From Corynebacterium kefirresidentii (GTDB taxonomy: Bacteria; Actinomycetota; Actinomycetes; Mycobacteriales; Mycobacteriaceae): a DNA stretch of 59,448 nt. The notes beneath the pieces were generated by a model. That model searched no databases and had not been told where the DNA came from. It was given only the letters and a program-made list of their open reading frames with translations. A program made the translations under genes and the position numbers. Of this stretch, positions 16,443 through 24,683 are shown piece after piece. The stretch's first letter is position 1, and every line of letters begins with the position of its first letter. Location: NCBI GenBank assembly GCA_002154655.1, contig NGUZ01000016.1:1-59448 (forward strand). The letters run 5' to 3'.

Positions 16443-17272
16443 TAGAGCAGATTCTCTTCGCCCCGTACCTGCGCAATGCTTTCCTCTTCCTGCTGTGCCT
16501 ATCGATTGCGGGAGCTGCCATTAGCGTCCTCGTTAATCTCCGCCGCATGGAATTTACGGTGGAAGCCCTCGTGCACTCGGTTTTTCCGGGCATCGTGGTA
16601 GGGCTCATCGTGGGCGGCATCCCGGGCATCGTGCCGGGTGCGGCCGCGGTGGCCACGGTGACGGTGCTGGTGCTGGCTTCTCTGGGTTCTGGGCAGGGCC
16701 AGTCAGCGCAGAAGCTGGATATGGAAGCCGGAACGGCCGTGGTGCTGACCTTTATGTACGGCATCGGCGTGGTCATCAGTTTGGCCTATGGCGACAAGTC
16801 CGGGCAGCTGGAGGCCCTCATGTTTGGCCGGCTTCTCGACGTCACGCAGTCCAGGCTGGCAACCTCCGTCACGCTCTGCGTGATTGCGGCACTACTCATC
16901 CTGACAACCTGGCGCATGCAGATTCTCGTCGCTTTCGATACCACAGCGGCCCGCGCCATGGGCATCAACGTGGCGGCTTATGAGCTCATTGCGAATATCG
17001 CGGTTGGCCTAATCGTGGTGGCGGCTAGCTCGGCAGTGGGTGTGTTGCTGGTTATCGGTTTTATTGTCATTCCAGGCCTCTCGGCGCGCTTGATCGCAGG
17101 ATCCCCGCGCAGCATGTGCTTCTGGGCTGCGGGTTTGTCCACGCTGGCAGTGGTGGTGGGATTTGCCATCATGCTGTCCCAAACCGCGCACCAGATTTCG
17201 CCGCAGGCAATCGTCAGCTTGATGCTGGTTGTCACCGTGCCGCTAGCGGGCTTGAAGGAGGTATTTAGCTAA
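16439..17272 (+). CDS. mntC: Metal ABC transporter permease, first subunit
   Basis: A 277-residue ABC-3 family permease with about eight hydrophobic helices. The region AFDTTAARAMGINVAAYEL matches the conserved coupling segment of the family. It overlaps the ATPase gene upstream by 4 nt and shares one base with the next permease. It is homologous to the second permease, and the pair probably forms a heterodimer. Confidence 0.82.
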   Translation: MIEQILFAPYLRNAFLFLLCLSIAGAAISVLVNLRRMEFTVEALVHSVFPGIVVGLIVGGIPGIVPGAAAVATVTVLVLASLGSGQGQSAQKLDMEAGTAVVLTFMYGIGVVISLAYGDKSGQLEALMFGRLLDVTQSRLATSVTLCVIAALLILTTWRMQILVAFDTTAARAMGINVAAYELIANIAVGLIVVAASSAVGVLLVIGFIVIPGLSARLIAGSPRSMCFWAAGLSTLAVVVGFAIMLSQTAHQISPQAIVSLMLVVTVPLAGLKEVFS

Positions 17273-18099
17273 TGGGACTGTCTCATCTTGATCCAGAGAT
17301 CCTGCGGATGCCCCTCCTTGAGGCCATTGCTGTGGGATGTTTATCTGGCTTGGTTGGAACCTTGATGGTCATGGGCAAGCGCGTCTTTTTCGCCGAGAGC
17401 CTGTCGCACGGAATCTTCCCCGGCGCGGTGCTCGGCGTAGTGGTGGCCAACCTTCTGAGCTTGGATCTCTCCACGGGTTTGATGGTGGGCGCGGCACTGT
17501 TCTGCCTACCTTTGGCCTGGCTTATGCGGTGGTTGAGTACCGTCGAGGGCATTTCTTCGACCGCTGCCGCCGGCGTGACGCTCACCCTGGGATTTTCCCT
17601 GGGCATCTTGTTGCTGCGCTGGTTCCAACCGCTACCTATCCACGTGGATAGCTTTCTCGTGGGCTCGCTGACCACTGTCAATGCGCAGGATGTCTGGTTT
17701 GTCGGCGCCCTGGTGGTGGTCAGCCTTGGCGTGCTGGTGGCATTTCGCCGGACGTTAGTCTCCTTCTACTTCGACCAGACGTCCTTCCGCGCACAAGGCG
17801 GAAAGCCCGGCCGCTATGACTTGCTTACCCTCACGCTTATCAGCGTGACCATGGTGGTGGTGATTCCCGCAGTGGGCACTATCTTGTCCCTGGCGCTGCT
17901 GGTAGCCCCGGCGGCGGCGTTGCAGCCGTGGATCAAGCGCCCGACCCAGCTCATGCTCGGTGCCGGTATCGCGGGCATTGCGCTGGCATGCGGCGGGCTC
18001 TGGCTGGCGGCCGCACTCAGTTTGTCGGCGGGCGGCTGCATCGCGGTGCTGGCGGGTGTGTTCTATTTGCTCAGCATGGGGCTGCGGGCCTTGCTCTAA
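17272..18099 (+). CDS. mntD: Metal ABC transporter permease, second subunit
   Basis: A 275-residue ABC-3 family permease with about eight membrane segments. It carries FAESLSHGIFPGAVLG, a hallmark of this family, and the coupling segment FDQTSFRAQG. It is the last gene of the mnt operon. The menE gene begins 56 nt further on, with its own apparent promoter. Confidence 0.82.
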   Translation: MGLSHLDPEILRMPLLEAIAVGCLSGLVGTLMVMGKRVFFAESLSHGIFPGAVLGVVVANLLSLDLSTGLMVGAALFCLPLAWLMRWLSTVEGISSTAAAGVTLTLGFSLGILLLRWFQPLPIHVDSFLVGSLTTVNAQDVWFVGALVVVSLGVLVAFRRTLVSFYFDQTSFRAQGGKPGRYDLLTLTLISVTMVVVIPAVGTILSLALLVAPAAALQPWIKRPTQLMLGAGIAGIALACGGLWLAAALSLSAGGCIAVLAGVFYLLSMGLRALL

Positions 18100-18155
18100 A
18101 CGCCCGGCGCGCCGCCTCCCGGGACGAGCGATATGCCCGGGTAACCTGATTATTC

Positions 18156-19289
18156 GTGACTCATATCCTCGCCCCACTCCCAGTCGATCCCCGCAATCCC
18201 GCAGGAATTTTGGATGACCTCGAGAAGGCCATCGCTGGGCAGACCACGCTCTTACCCCTTCCCGCAGCGGACCGCACGCGGACGGAATTGCTGCGCAACC
18301 ACATGCGCGCGGGCGAATCGATTGCTGAGGACATTGCTTTGGTGGTGTCCACCTCGGGTTCCACGGGCACACCGAAGGGTGCGCAGCTAAGCCCGCTTAA
18401 CCTGGTGGCGAGTGCGGATGCCACCCATTCTTTCCTGGGTGGCCCCGGCCAATGGCTACTAGCCATGCCCGCCCACCACATCGCGGGCATCCAGGTGCTC
18501 GTGCGTTCGTTGGTGGCGGGTGTGGAGCCACTGTGCCTCGACCTGTCCCAAGGCTTTAACATCACCGAGTTCGCCCGCGCAGCAGAAGAACTCGCCCACA
18601 CCGAGGACCGCATGTACACCGCGCTCACACCGATGCAGCTGCACAAGGCACTCGATTCGCTGGACGGCATCCAAGCACTGCGCCGTTTCAACTCCATCCT
18701 GGTAGGTGGAGCAGCGCCACATCCCCAGCTATTGGAATCTGCGCGCAAGCTCGACATCACCGTGGTAACCACCTATGGCTCCTCGGAGACTGCGGGCGGT
18801 TGCGTCTACAACGGCACTCCCCTGCCCGGCACCGAGGTGCGCATCGGGGAAGATAACCGCATTTTCCTGGGCGGGCCGACCATTGCGCAGGGCTACCGCA
18901 ATGTGGAATCGCGCGACTTCGTCGGTGGCTGGTTCGCAACTTCCGACGCCGGGGAGCTCGACGCCCACGGTCAACTCACCGTCACTGGACGTCTGGACAG
19001 CATCATCAACTCGGGCGGGTTGAAGTTGCACCCAGAACAACTGGAACAGCTCTTGTTGCAGGTACCGGGCGTCGACAGTGTATGCGTGGTGGGCATCCCT
19101 GATCCACGTCTTGGCCAGATGATCGCCGCAGCTTACACCGGCTGGGCCTCGCGCACCGACATCCTCGAAGCGCTCGATGACCTGCCTCGGTGGCAGATTC
19201 CGCGCGAGATTATCCGCATTGCTGAGATGCCGCTGACCGGCCCCGGCAAGGTGGACCGTCGTGGTGTCGCAGGGCTCTTTAAGAACTGA
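18156..19289 (+). CDS. menE: o-Succinylbenzoate-CoA ligase
   Basis: A 377-residue adenylate-forming enzyme. The phosphate-binding loop STSGSTGTPKG lies at about residues 69-79, followed by TYGSSETAGG and the hinge-region GRLDSIINSGG. At under 380 residues it is compact, as is usual for actinobacterial MenE. It makes OSB-CoA, the substrate of MenB. The GTG start at 18156 lies 8 nt after a TAACCT box, consistent with a leaderless mRNA. It ends one base before the convergent mntR stop. Confidence 0.87.
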   Translation: MTHILAPLPVDPRNPAGILDDLEKAIAGQTTLLPLPAADRTRTELLRNHMRAGESIAEDIALVVSTSGSTGTPKGAQLSPLNLVASADATHSFLGGPGQWLLAMPAHHIAGIQVLVRSLVAGVEPLCLDLSQGFNITEFARAAEELAHTEDRMYTALTPMQLHKALDSLDGIQALRRFNSILVGGAAPHPQLLESARKLDITVVTTYGSSETAGGCVYNGTPLPGTEVRIGEDNRIFLGGPTIAQGYRNVESRDFVGGWFATSDAGELDAHGQLTVTGRLDSIINSGGLKLHPEQLEQLLLQVPGVDSVCVVGIPDPRLGQMIAAAYTGWASRTDILEALDDLPRWQIPREIIRIAEMPLTGPGKVDRRGVAGLFKN

Positions 19290-19970
19290 TTAGACTTCGT
19301 TAGCGCGCACCGTCACGTCGGCGGCCGCGACTTCCGCAAGAGAGAACTCCTCGTCCCCTGCGTGCAGGTTGAGCAGGCCCGCAACGCGGGAATCGACTAC
19401 GACCTCGACGCCCAGGCCGACGCCATGGCTGTCGAGGTAGCGCAACAGCTCGGTGTCTCCGTCGCATACCCGCTCGATGGTGACAGGGGTGTGAAGGGGG
19501 ACGTCGTCAAGCGTGAGCGTGCCAAGGTCCTCGATGCTGCCCTGCGCGTCGGGGATGGGATCGCCGTGGGGATCGCGCTGAGGATGGCCCAGGTGCTGAT
19601 CGAGTCGATCGATGAAGCGATCGGAGCATGCATGCTCGAGGAGATCGGCATCCTCGTGAACCTCGTCCCAGGTGTACCCCAGTTCTTTGACCAAGAAGGT
19701 CTCGAGGAGACGATGGCGGCGGACCATGCCCATGGACAGTGCCTGGCCCTCTGGGGTCAGCGAAACGCCAGCGTAGCGCTCATGTTCCACCAGCCCTTGG
19801 GCAACGAGACGCTTTACGGCTTCCGACGCCGTGGGCACCTTTTGGTTCAATCGCCCCGCCAGCTCCTTGAGCGCGATGGGCGCGCCGCCGGAGTGCTCGG
19901 AGAGGTCCCACAGGACTTTGAGGTAGTCCTGGGTACGTTCAGGGAGATCGCTTAAATGCATGACATTCAT
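19290..19970 (-). CDS. mntR: DtxR-family manganese-dependent repressor MntR
   Basis: A 226-residue DtxR-family protein. An N-terminal winged helix (LKELAGRLNQKVPTASEAVK) is followed by the metal-binding and dimerisation region (MVRRHRLLETFLVKELG, HEDADLLEHACSD) and a C-terminal SH3-like domain from about residue 150. Position beside mntABCD, as in C. diphtheriae, identifies it as MntR rather than the iron regulator DtxR. Start 19970 (MNVMHLSDL) is preferred, since 20003 would leave almost no room between the operator and the gene. Confidence 0.85.
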   Translation of the reverse strand: MNVMHLSDLPERTQDYLKVLWDLSEHSGGAPIALKELAGRLNQKVPTASEAVKRLVAQGLVEHERYAGVSLTPEGQALSMGMVRRHRLLETFLVKELGYTWDEVHEDADLLEHACSDRFIDRLDQHLGHPQRDPHGDPIPDAQGSIEDLGTLTLDDVPLHTPVTIERVCDGDTELLRYLDSHGVGLGVEVVVDSRVAGLLNLHAGDEEFSLAEVAAADVTVRANEV

Positions 19971-20019
19971 CGTAGTAAAGGCCTTGCCCCGCGAGCGATT
20001 CACATGATAACTTTAAGAA

Positions 20020-20037
20020 AGTTCAACGCATTGAACT
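20020..20037. promoter_or_regulatory. MntR-type operator between mntR and menA
   Basis: AGTTCAACGCATTGAACT is a near-perfect palindrome closely matching the recalled MntR consensus and the operator before mntA. It lies 50 bp upstream of the mntR start and 139 bp upstream of menA. Autoregulation of mntR is the simplest reading; an effect on menA is possible. Confidence 0.7.
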
Positions 20038-20175
20038 TTTGTCACGGGTGTGGCCCACAGCCGTCCTTTCTTGGGTACGTACGACGCGCTTCCGCCATAC
20101 CCGTGGCTTTTATATATCCGCCGTGTGCGTCCCTTGTGCACAGCATGCCCGCGGTGGCGTGGCACAATAACTGAC

Positions 20176-21066
20176 ATGTCACTTTCTGCCTATCCCGCAA
20201 CTGCCAAAGACTGGCTCCAAGGCGCACGCCCGCACACGTGGGCTAATGCCTTCGCCCCAGTCATCGCTGGTACTGGTGCCGCAGCGGCTGCCGACGGCGC
20301 GCACTTCGGCCGCGCGCTTCTCGCCCTCGTGGTGGCGTGGGCGCTCATCATCGGTGTCAATTACGCCAACGATTACTCGGATGGCATCCGCGGCACCGAC
20401 GACGACCGCACCGGTCCGCAGCGCCTCACCGGCGGCGGCCTGGCCCGCCCGCAGCAGGTGAAACTCGCGGCCTTCGCCGCCTTCGCCGTGGCCGGACTCG
20501 CCGGCATCGCGCTGTCTTTTGCGGCGCACGCCTGGTGGCTCATCCTCGTCGGCGCGCTATGCATCACCGGCGCGTGGTTTTATACCGGTGGCAAGAACCC
20601 GTATGGCTATCGCGGGCTCGGCGAGGTCGCCGTCTTTATCTTCTTCGGGCTCGTCGCTGTGCTCGGCACCGAATTCACCCAGGCCGGCCGCCTGTCGTGG
20701 TCGGGCCTCGCGCTGGCCGTGGGCATCGGCGCGATGAGCTCCGGGGTGAACTTAGTCAATAATATCCGCGATATTCCCTCCGACGCCGAAACCGGCAAGA
20801 TTACGCTCGCCGTACGCCTCGGAAACGAGAAGGCACGCCTGCTCTTTACGGTGCTGCTCCTTCTGCCATTCCTGCTGACCATTGGCATTGCCTTCAGCAG
20901 CTGGCTCGCACTCGCCGGCTTGGTCTACTTCCCCTTCGCGCTGCGTGCCATTCGCACCGTCAATCGCGGCGCTCAAGGACCAAAGCTTATCCCCGTGCTC
21001 GGCCTGACCGGCCGCGCGATGCTCCTGTGGGCGATTATCGAGGCCGCCGCACTCATCCTCGTCTAG
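20176..21066 (+). CDS. menA: 1,4-Dihydroxy-2-naphthoate polyprenyltransferase
   Basis: A 296-residue UbiA-family membrane prenyltransferase with about eight to nine helices. The first aspartate-rich motif is NYANDYSDGIRGTDDDR and the second lies in NNIRDIPSDAETGK. It attaches the polyprenyl tail made by the synthase at 298-1302 to DHNA. A CACAAT box lies 7 nt before ATG 20176, suggesting a leaderless message. It overlaps the convergent DUF4229 gene by 4 bp. Confidence 0.93.
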   Translation: MSLSAYPATAKDWLQGARPHTWANAFAPVIAGTGAAAAADGAHFGRALLALVVAWALIIGVNYANDYSDGIRGTDDDRTGPQRLTGGGLARPQQVKLAAFAAFAVAGLAGIALSFAAHAWWLILVGALCITGAWFYTGGKNPYGYRGLGEVAVFIFFGLVAVLGTEFTQAGRLSWSGLALAVGIGAMSSGVNLVNNIRDIPSDAETGKITLAVRLGNEKARLLFTVLLLLPFLLTIGIAFSSWLALAGLVYFPFALRAIRTVNRGAQGPKLIPVLGLTGRAMLLWAIIEAAALILV

Positions 21067-21389
21067 TCCTGCGCGGCGCGGCCTTCCAGTTCCGCCTGGA
21101 CCCAGCGTTTGTGGGCCTTGCGCTGGGCGGAGTACTCGGCCAGCGTTTGGGTGGCCTCGATGCGCCACTTTTTAAAGATAAGCATCGATAGCGGCAGCGC
21201 CACGAAGAGCGCCAACAGCGCCGAGACGAGCACCGGGATGGGAAAACGGATGGCGATAGATAGCAGCTCGATCACCACGGTCAAGGCGATAAAAAGCACT
21301 ACGCGGGCGAGCCCATACTTCCACAGCGCCGCACGGGAACGGCGGCGCAGTTCTGGGTCCGGCTTGGGTGGCTCAGGGTTATGCGTCAT
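21063..21389 (-). CDS. DUF4229-type small membrane protein
   Basis: A 108-residue protein with a charged N-terminus, two helices near residues 30-75 and a basic C-terminal tail. This matches the DUF4229 layout found beside menA in actinobacteria (Rv0531 position). Start 21389 is set by a TACAAT -10 box at 21398-21403, 8 nt upstream, as in leaderless genes. Function unknown. Confidence 0.75.
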   Translation of the reverse strand: MTHNPEPPKPDPELRRRSRAALWKYGLARVVLFIALTVVIELLSIAIRFPIPVLVSALLALFVALPLSMLIFKKWRIEATQTLAEYSAQRKAHKRWVQAELEGRAAQD

Positions 21390-21427
21390 GGGGGTTGATT
21401 GTACGCGGTGCAGGTAGAATTCCACGC
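21390..21427. promoter_or_regulatory. Compact divergent promoter pair
   Basis: Only 38 bp separate two divergent start codons. A minus-strand TACAAT (21398-21403) and a plus-strand TAGAAT (21415-21420) lie 8 and 7 nt before their ATGs. Both genes are therefore likely leaderless, with back-to-back -10 boxes 11 bp apart. Confidence 0.6.
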
Positions 21428-21673
21428 ATGGGCCGAATCATCCTCCTTTTACTCTTTGTCCTCGCCGCCTACTTGGTGTGGAAGGCCTTCGGGCCCTCCA
21501 CATGGAAAAAGCGCGAGGTGGAACAACCCCGCGCTATCAAGGGCCCCGACGATGATGAGGAATTCCTCTGGAACTTAGAAAAGGAGCGCTTCAAGCAACG
21601 CCGCGCACAGGAGGCAGAGGAAGAAAAACGCCGCCAGCGCCGCAATCGCGACACCGACGGCGAGAAGGATTAG
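21428..21673 (+). CDS. Small membrane-anchored charged protein
   Basis: An 81-residue protein: one N-terminal helix (IILLLLFVLAAYLVWKAF) then a highly charged, Glu/Arg-rich helix predicted to be cytoplasmic. It begins 7 nt after TAGAAT. The stop overlaps the convergent HTH gene by 4 bp. Function unknown. Confidence 0.7.
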   Translation: MGRIILLLLFVLAAYLVWKAFGPSTWKKREVEQPRAIKGPDDDEEFLWNLEKERFKQRRAQEAEEEKRRQRRNRDTDGEKD

Positions 21674-21930
21674 GATTCCTTCGGCACGAAGCGCATCTCC
21701 AAGCCGAGGGCCTCGGCCACGGCGGTAATCTTTTCCCACCGCACGCCCGCGCCCCCGTGCTCAATGGTGTGGAGGGTGGAGCGGGAGATACCGGCGGCGT
21801 CGGCAAGCTGCTGCTGCAAAATGCCCAACTCGCGGCGACGTTCCGCAAATTGCGCGCCCAGCCCCAAAATCACCGCGTTATCACCAGCCGGCTTGCCGAG
21901 CTTATGGCGCGGGCTCGTATGCTCCGCCAT
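21670..21930 (-). CDS. XRE-family helix-turn-helix protein
   Basis: An 86-residue protein with a Cro/C1-type HTH: RRELGILQQQLADAAGISR then STLHTIEHGG. It begins directly upstream of nothing else on its strand but follows ccsB with no gap, since the ccsB stop is at 21931. It may be cotranscribed with the cytochrome c maturation genes. There is no partner toxin next to it that I recognise. Confidence 0.75.
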   Translation of the reverse strand: MAEHTSPRHKLGKPAGDNAVILGLGAQFAERRRELGILQQQLADAAGISRSTLHTIEHGGAGVRWEKITAVAEALGLEMRFVPKES

Positions 21931-22950
21931 TTAATTCAGCCCCGCATAGGAGTGCAGGCCGGAGACAACCATGTTGATGAAGAAGAGGTTGAACACCATC
22001 AACGCCATCGCCATAACATTGATCCACGGCGCAGCCTTGCGGAACGCCGGCGTTGCACGCGCGTGCAGGTAGGCGGCATAAAGGATCCAGGTAGCGAAAG
22101 ACACGGTTTCCTTCGGGTCCCAGCCCCAGAAGCGGCCCCACGCGGACTCGGCCCAAATAGCGCCCAGGATGATGCCCAAGCCCAAGGTCGGCAGGGTGAT
22201 CACGGCCAGGCGGTAGGCCAGCTGGTCAATCTTCGCGGCCGAAGGCAACGGGCGGGCTATAGCACCGAAAAAGCCATGCTCGGCATGCTTCGGCTGTGCC
22301 ATCCGGAATAGGGTCAGCAGCGAGACAATGCCGGAGATAATACCGATAGATGCGCCCAAGGACACCACGGTGACGTGGATGGGCAGCCAGTGCGACTGCA
22401 GCGCCGGCACCACCGGGGCAGACTCAGCATAGAGCTTGGTGGAGCCATAAAACATCAGCGCCAACACTGGGGTGAGCAGCCATGGCCACACGGTGCGCCA
22501 TTCCTTGCGCTGCATGGCAATATTGCCCACCAGCAGCACACCGAAGCTCACCATCAGCACGTACTCGTAAAGGTTGCCAAAGGGGAAGCGGCCGGTAGCC
22601 AGGCCACGCAGCACAATCGCCGCGGCGTGGAGCGCAATGCCTACCCACATCAGCGAGCTGGTCATGCCGCCGAGCTTATCGGCCTTGCGCTCCTTTTCCT
22701 TCAGCTCTTCGTCCGTGATACCGGAGGAGTACTTAGCTACTTCGCCTGCATAGCCCTGCTTATCGACGTCCCCAGCGCCCGCCCCCACCAAGACCTTCGA
22801 GGCCTGGGATTTCACGGCACGGCGGCCCTCGATAATTCCCTGCATGCGGCCGTAGTAGAACAGCGACATAAAGAGCGCGACGCAGTACACCACAAAGGCG
22901 GTCTGCACCGCGATATCCGAGAAATTAGACAGATTCTGATCGATCTGCAT
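21931..22950 (-). CDS. ccsB: Cytochrome c maturation protein CcsB (ResC-like)
   Basis: A 339-residue polytopic heme-handling protein of system II cytochrome c biogenesis. The tryptophan-rich motif WAESAWGRFWGWDPKE is at about residues 262-277. With ResB it moves heme across the membrane and ligates it to apocytochrome, probably QcrC. AGGAG lies a few bases before ATG 22950, favouring it over 22971. The palindrome at 23011-23036 is about 60 bp upstream. Confidence 0.9.
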   Translation of the reverse strand: MQIDQNLSNFSDIAVQTAFVVYCVALFMSLFYYGRMQGIIEGRRAVKSQASKVLVGAGAGDVDKQGYAGEVAKYSSGITDEELKEKERKADKLGGMTSSLMWVGIALHAAAIVLRGLATGRFPFGNLYEYVLMVSFGVLLVGNIAMQRKEWRTVWPWLLTPVLALMFYGSTKLYAESAPVVPALQSHWLPIHVTVVSLGASIGIISGIVSLLTLFRMAQPKHAEHGFFGAIARPLPSAAKIDQLAYRLAVITLPTLGLGIILGAIWAESAWGRFWGWDPKETVSFATWILYAAYLHARATPAFRKAAPWINVMAMALMVFNLFFINMVVSGLHSYAGLN

Positions 22951-23010
22951 GAACGCTCCTAGCCAATACACGTGCGGGGATAGTGCTGATTACCTTACTC
23001 AGCGAAATGG

Positions 23011-23036
23011 CCTAGTCCAACTTTTGTTGGACTAGG
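23011..23036. promoter_or_regulatory. Perfect palindrome upstream of ccsB, shared with hemL
   Basis: CCTAGTCCAAC and GTTGGACTAGG form an 11-bp perfect inverted repeat around TTTT, between the resB stop and the ccsB start. There is no T tract, so it is a poor terminator. The 14 bases AGTCCAACTTTTGT inside it are identical to a sequence at the hemL promoter and close to one at the hemE promoter. I read it as a candidate operator; a read-through hairpin is the alternative. Confidence 0.5.
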
Positions 23037-23044
23037 TCGACGTA

Positions 23045-24676
23045 CTAATCATCGGTATAAAGCTCGTCTTCTTCGACCTCATCTGGGTCTGGCAGCTCCA
23101 GCAGCGCGCGGTGCAACTCGTGGAATTCCTCGGACCAACCGGCGCGGTCGGTGCGGGCGAGACCACCCATCTCCACATCGGTGCCGCCGGCCGCGTTCGG
23201 CCGCAGGCGGATATAGACGCGGCGGCGCTTAATCACCAGCGAACCCACCAAGGAGATGAGCATTACCAGCGCGGAGACCAGCACCCACTTCTGGAAGGGG
23301 TCATAAGAGACCTGGTAATTGGCAAACTCGCTGGCGCCGTCGAAAGTGATCTTGGTGCCATCGTCCAGGGTGACATCCTCACCCTGGTTGAGGTTCACGC
23401 GGTCAATCTTTCGCAGCTGGCCGGAGTGCACCAGGTTTGGATCCAGCGAGAAGAAAGACTGCGGGGTGCCGGTATCCAAGCCGGCATCACCGCGGTAGAT
23501 ATCGATGGCCATGGCCGGATCCTGCAAACCTGGGTAGGAGGACTGCAGCAGCTTGCCGTTCTCACCGGCCCACTCGGCCGTAGGCGCGAAGAGGCCCTGA
23601 ATGGCAATCTGATTTTGACGACGCTCATAGAGGTCCGGGTGCATGCCGGCCGGCGGGTCAAAGCGCATCGCGCCGGAGGACAAGAAGAAGGTCGTATCAT
23701 TCGGCTGGAACTGAATGGTCTGGGTGCGCTTTTCACCATTGGGCCATTCCACGGTGACCGTCGGCGCGTAGCCATGGCCCTGCAAATAAACGCGGTTGTG
23801 CGCCAGGCGAAGCGGATGGTTGACCTTGAGCTCATAATCCTTCCACTCGGAGTCATCCTTGTAGATGTCATCGCCCTCCGCGTAGGAGACGTTGGAGGTA
23901 AACATCTCCGCCTGACCGTTCGGCAAGTACTCTGCCGCGAAGTCATGGGCGATGAGGCAGAAGGGGTGGAGACCGGTGCCGTCGAAAAGCGGGCCGGCAC
24001 GGAAGGAGTCAAAATTAGACGTAGAGGTATTGCAGAACTCCGTAGACTGATCCAGGGTCTGGTCGCCGCCCTGCGAGCCAGACTCAGTGACCACGATGAC
24101 CTGGCCCTCGTAGTTGACCAGCTTGCCGGCGGCAACCGTGACCAAGATGGCTACCAGCGCCACGTGGAAAATGAGGTTGGCTAGCTCGCGGCCGTAGCCG
24201 CGCTCCGCGGAGAAGGTATGCACGCCGGCACGGTCCTTCTCCGGGGAGTACTCGGCCACGCGCCACCTCTTCAGGCGCTTCTTAATTTCCGCGGATAGCT
24301 CTTCCTCGCTCTTTTCCGAGTGGCCCTCGGCCGCCAGCGGCAGCTTGTGGAGGTACTTCGGCGCGCGCGTCGGCGGGGTCTTCCACGCCTTATAGTGATC
24401 CCAAGAGCGCGGCAGGATGCAGCCAACCAGGGAAATAGCCAGAAGGACGAAGATAGCTTGGAACCAGACGGAAGAAAAGACGTCGAAAAGCTGCAGCTTG
24501 TCGTAGATCTTCGCCACGTTGCCATTGGACTCAATAAAGTCCTGCACGTTCTGCTCGTTGAGGTCACGCTGCGGCAGCAAAGAACCGGGAATCGCGGCCA
24601 GCGCCAGCAAGAAAAGCAGCGCTAGCGCGGTGCGCATACTGGTCAGCCAATGCCAGGCTTTGCGGAAATATTTCAC
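23045..24676 (-). CDS. resB: Cytochrome c maturation protein ResB (Ccs1)
   Basis: A 543-residue protein with three N-terminal helices, a large external domain and a C-terminal helix near residues 460-480, the ResB/Ccs1 topology. It partners CcsB in heme delivery. The start is GTG 24676, with AGGAGA upstream. It is 7 nt downstream of ccdA, so tlpA, ccdA and resB form one unit. Confidence 0.9.
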   Translation of the reverse strand: MKYFRKAWHWLTSMRTALALLFLLALAAIPGSLLPQRDLNEQNVQDFIESNGNVAKIYDKLQLFDVFSSVWFQAIFVLLAISLVGCILPRSWDHYKAWKTPPTRAPKYLHKLPLAAEGHSEKSEEELSAEIKKRLKRWRVAEYSPEKDRAGVHTFSAERGYGRELANLIFHVALVAILVTVAAGKLVNYEGQVIVVTESGSQGGDQTLDQSTEFCNTSTSNFDSFRAGPLFDGTGLHPFCLIAHDFAAEYLPNGQAEMFTSNVSYAEGDDIYKDDSEWKDYELKVNHPLRLAHNRVYLQGHGYAPTVTVEWPNGEKRTQTIQFQPNDTTFFLSSGAMRFDPPAGMHPDLYERRQNQIAIQGLFAPTAEWAGENGKLLQSSYPGLQDPAMAIDIYRGDAGLDTGTPQSFFSLDPNLVHSGQLRKIDRVNLNQGEDVTLDDGTKITFDGASEFANYQVSYDPFQKWVLVSALVMLISLVGSLVIKRRRVYIRLRPNAAGGTDVEMGGLARTDRAGWSEEFHELHRALLELPDPDEVEEDELYTDD

Positions 24677-24683
24677 GTCTCTC

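Noticed and set aside
20031..20043. AACTTTTGT beside the mntR operator as another copy of the heme motif
   Set aside because: Only nine bases match and they overlap the MntR palindrome; chance is the simpler reading.
23011..23036. Simple intrinsic terminator of resB
   Set aside because: The stem is good but neither strand has a T tract after it, and its core recurs at hemL, so a terminator does not explain it fully.
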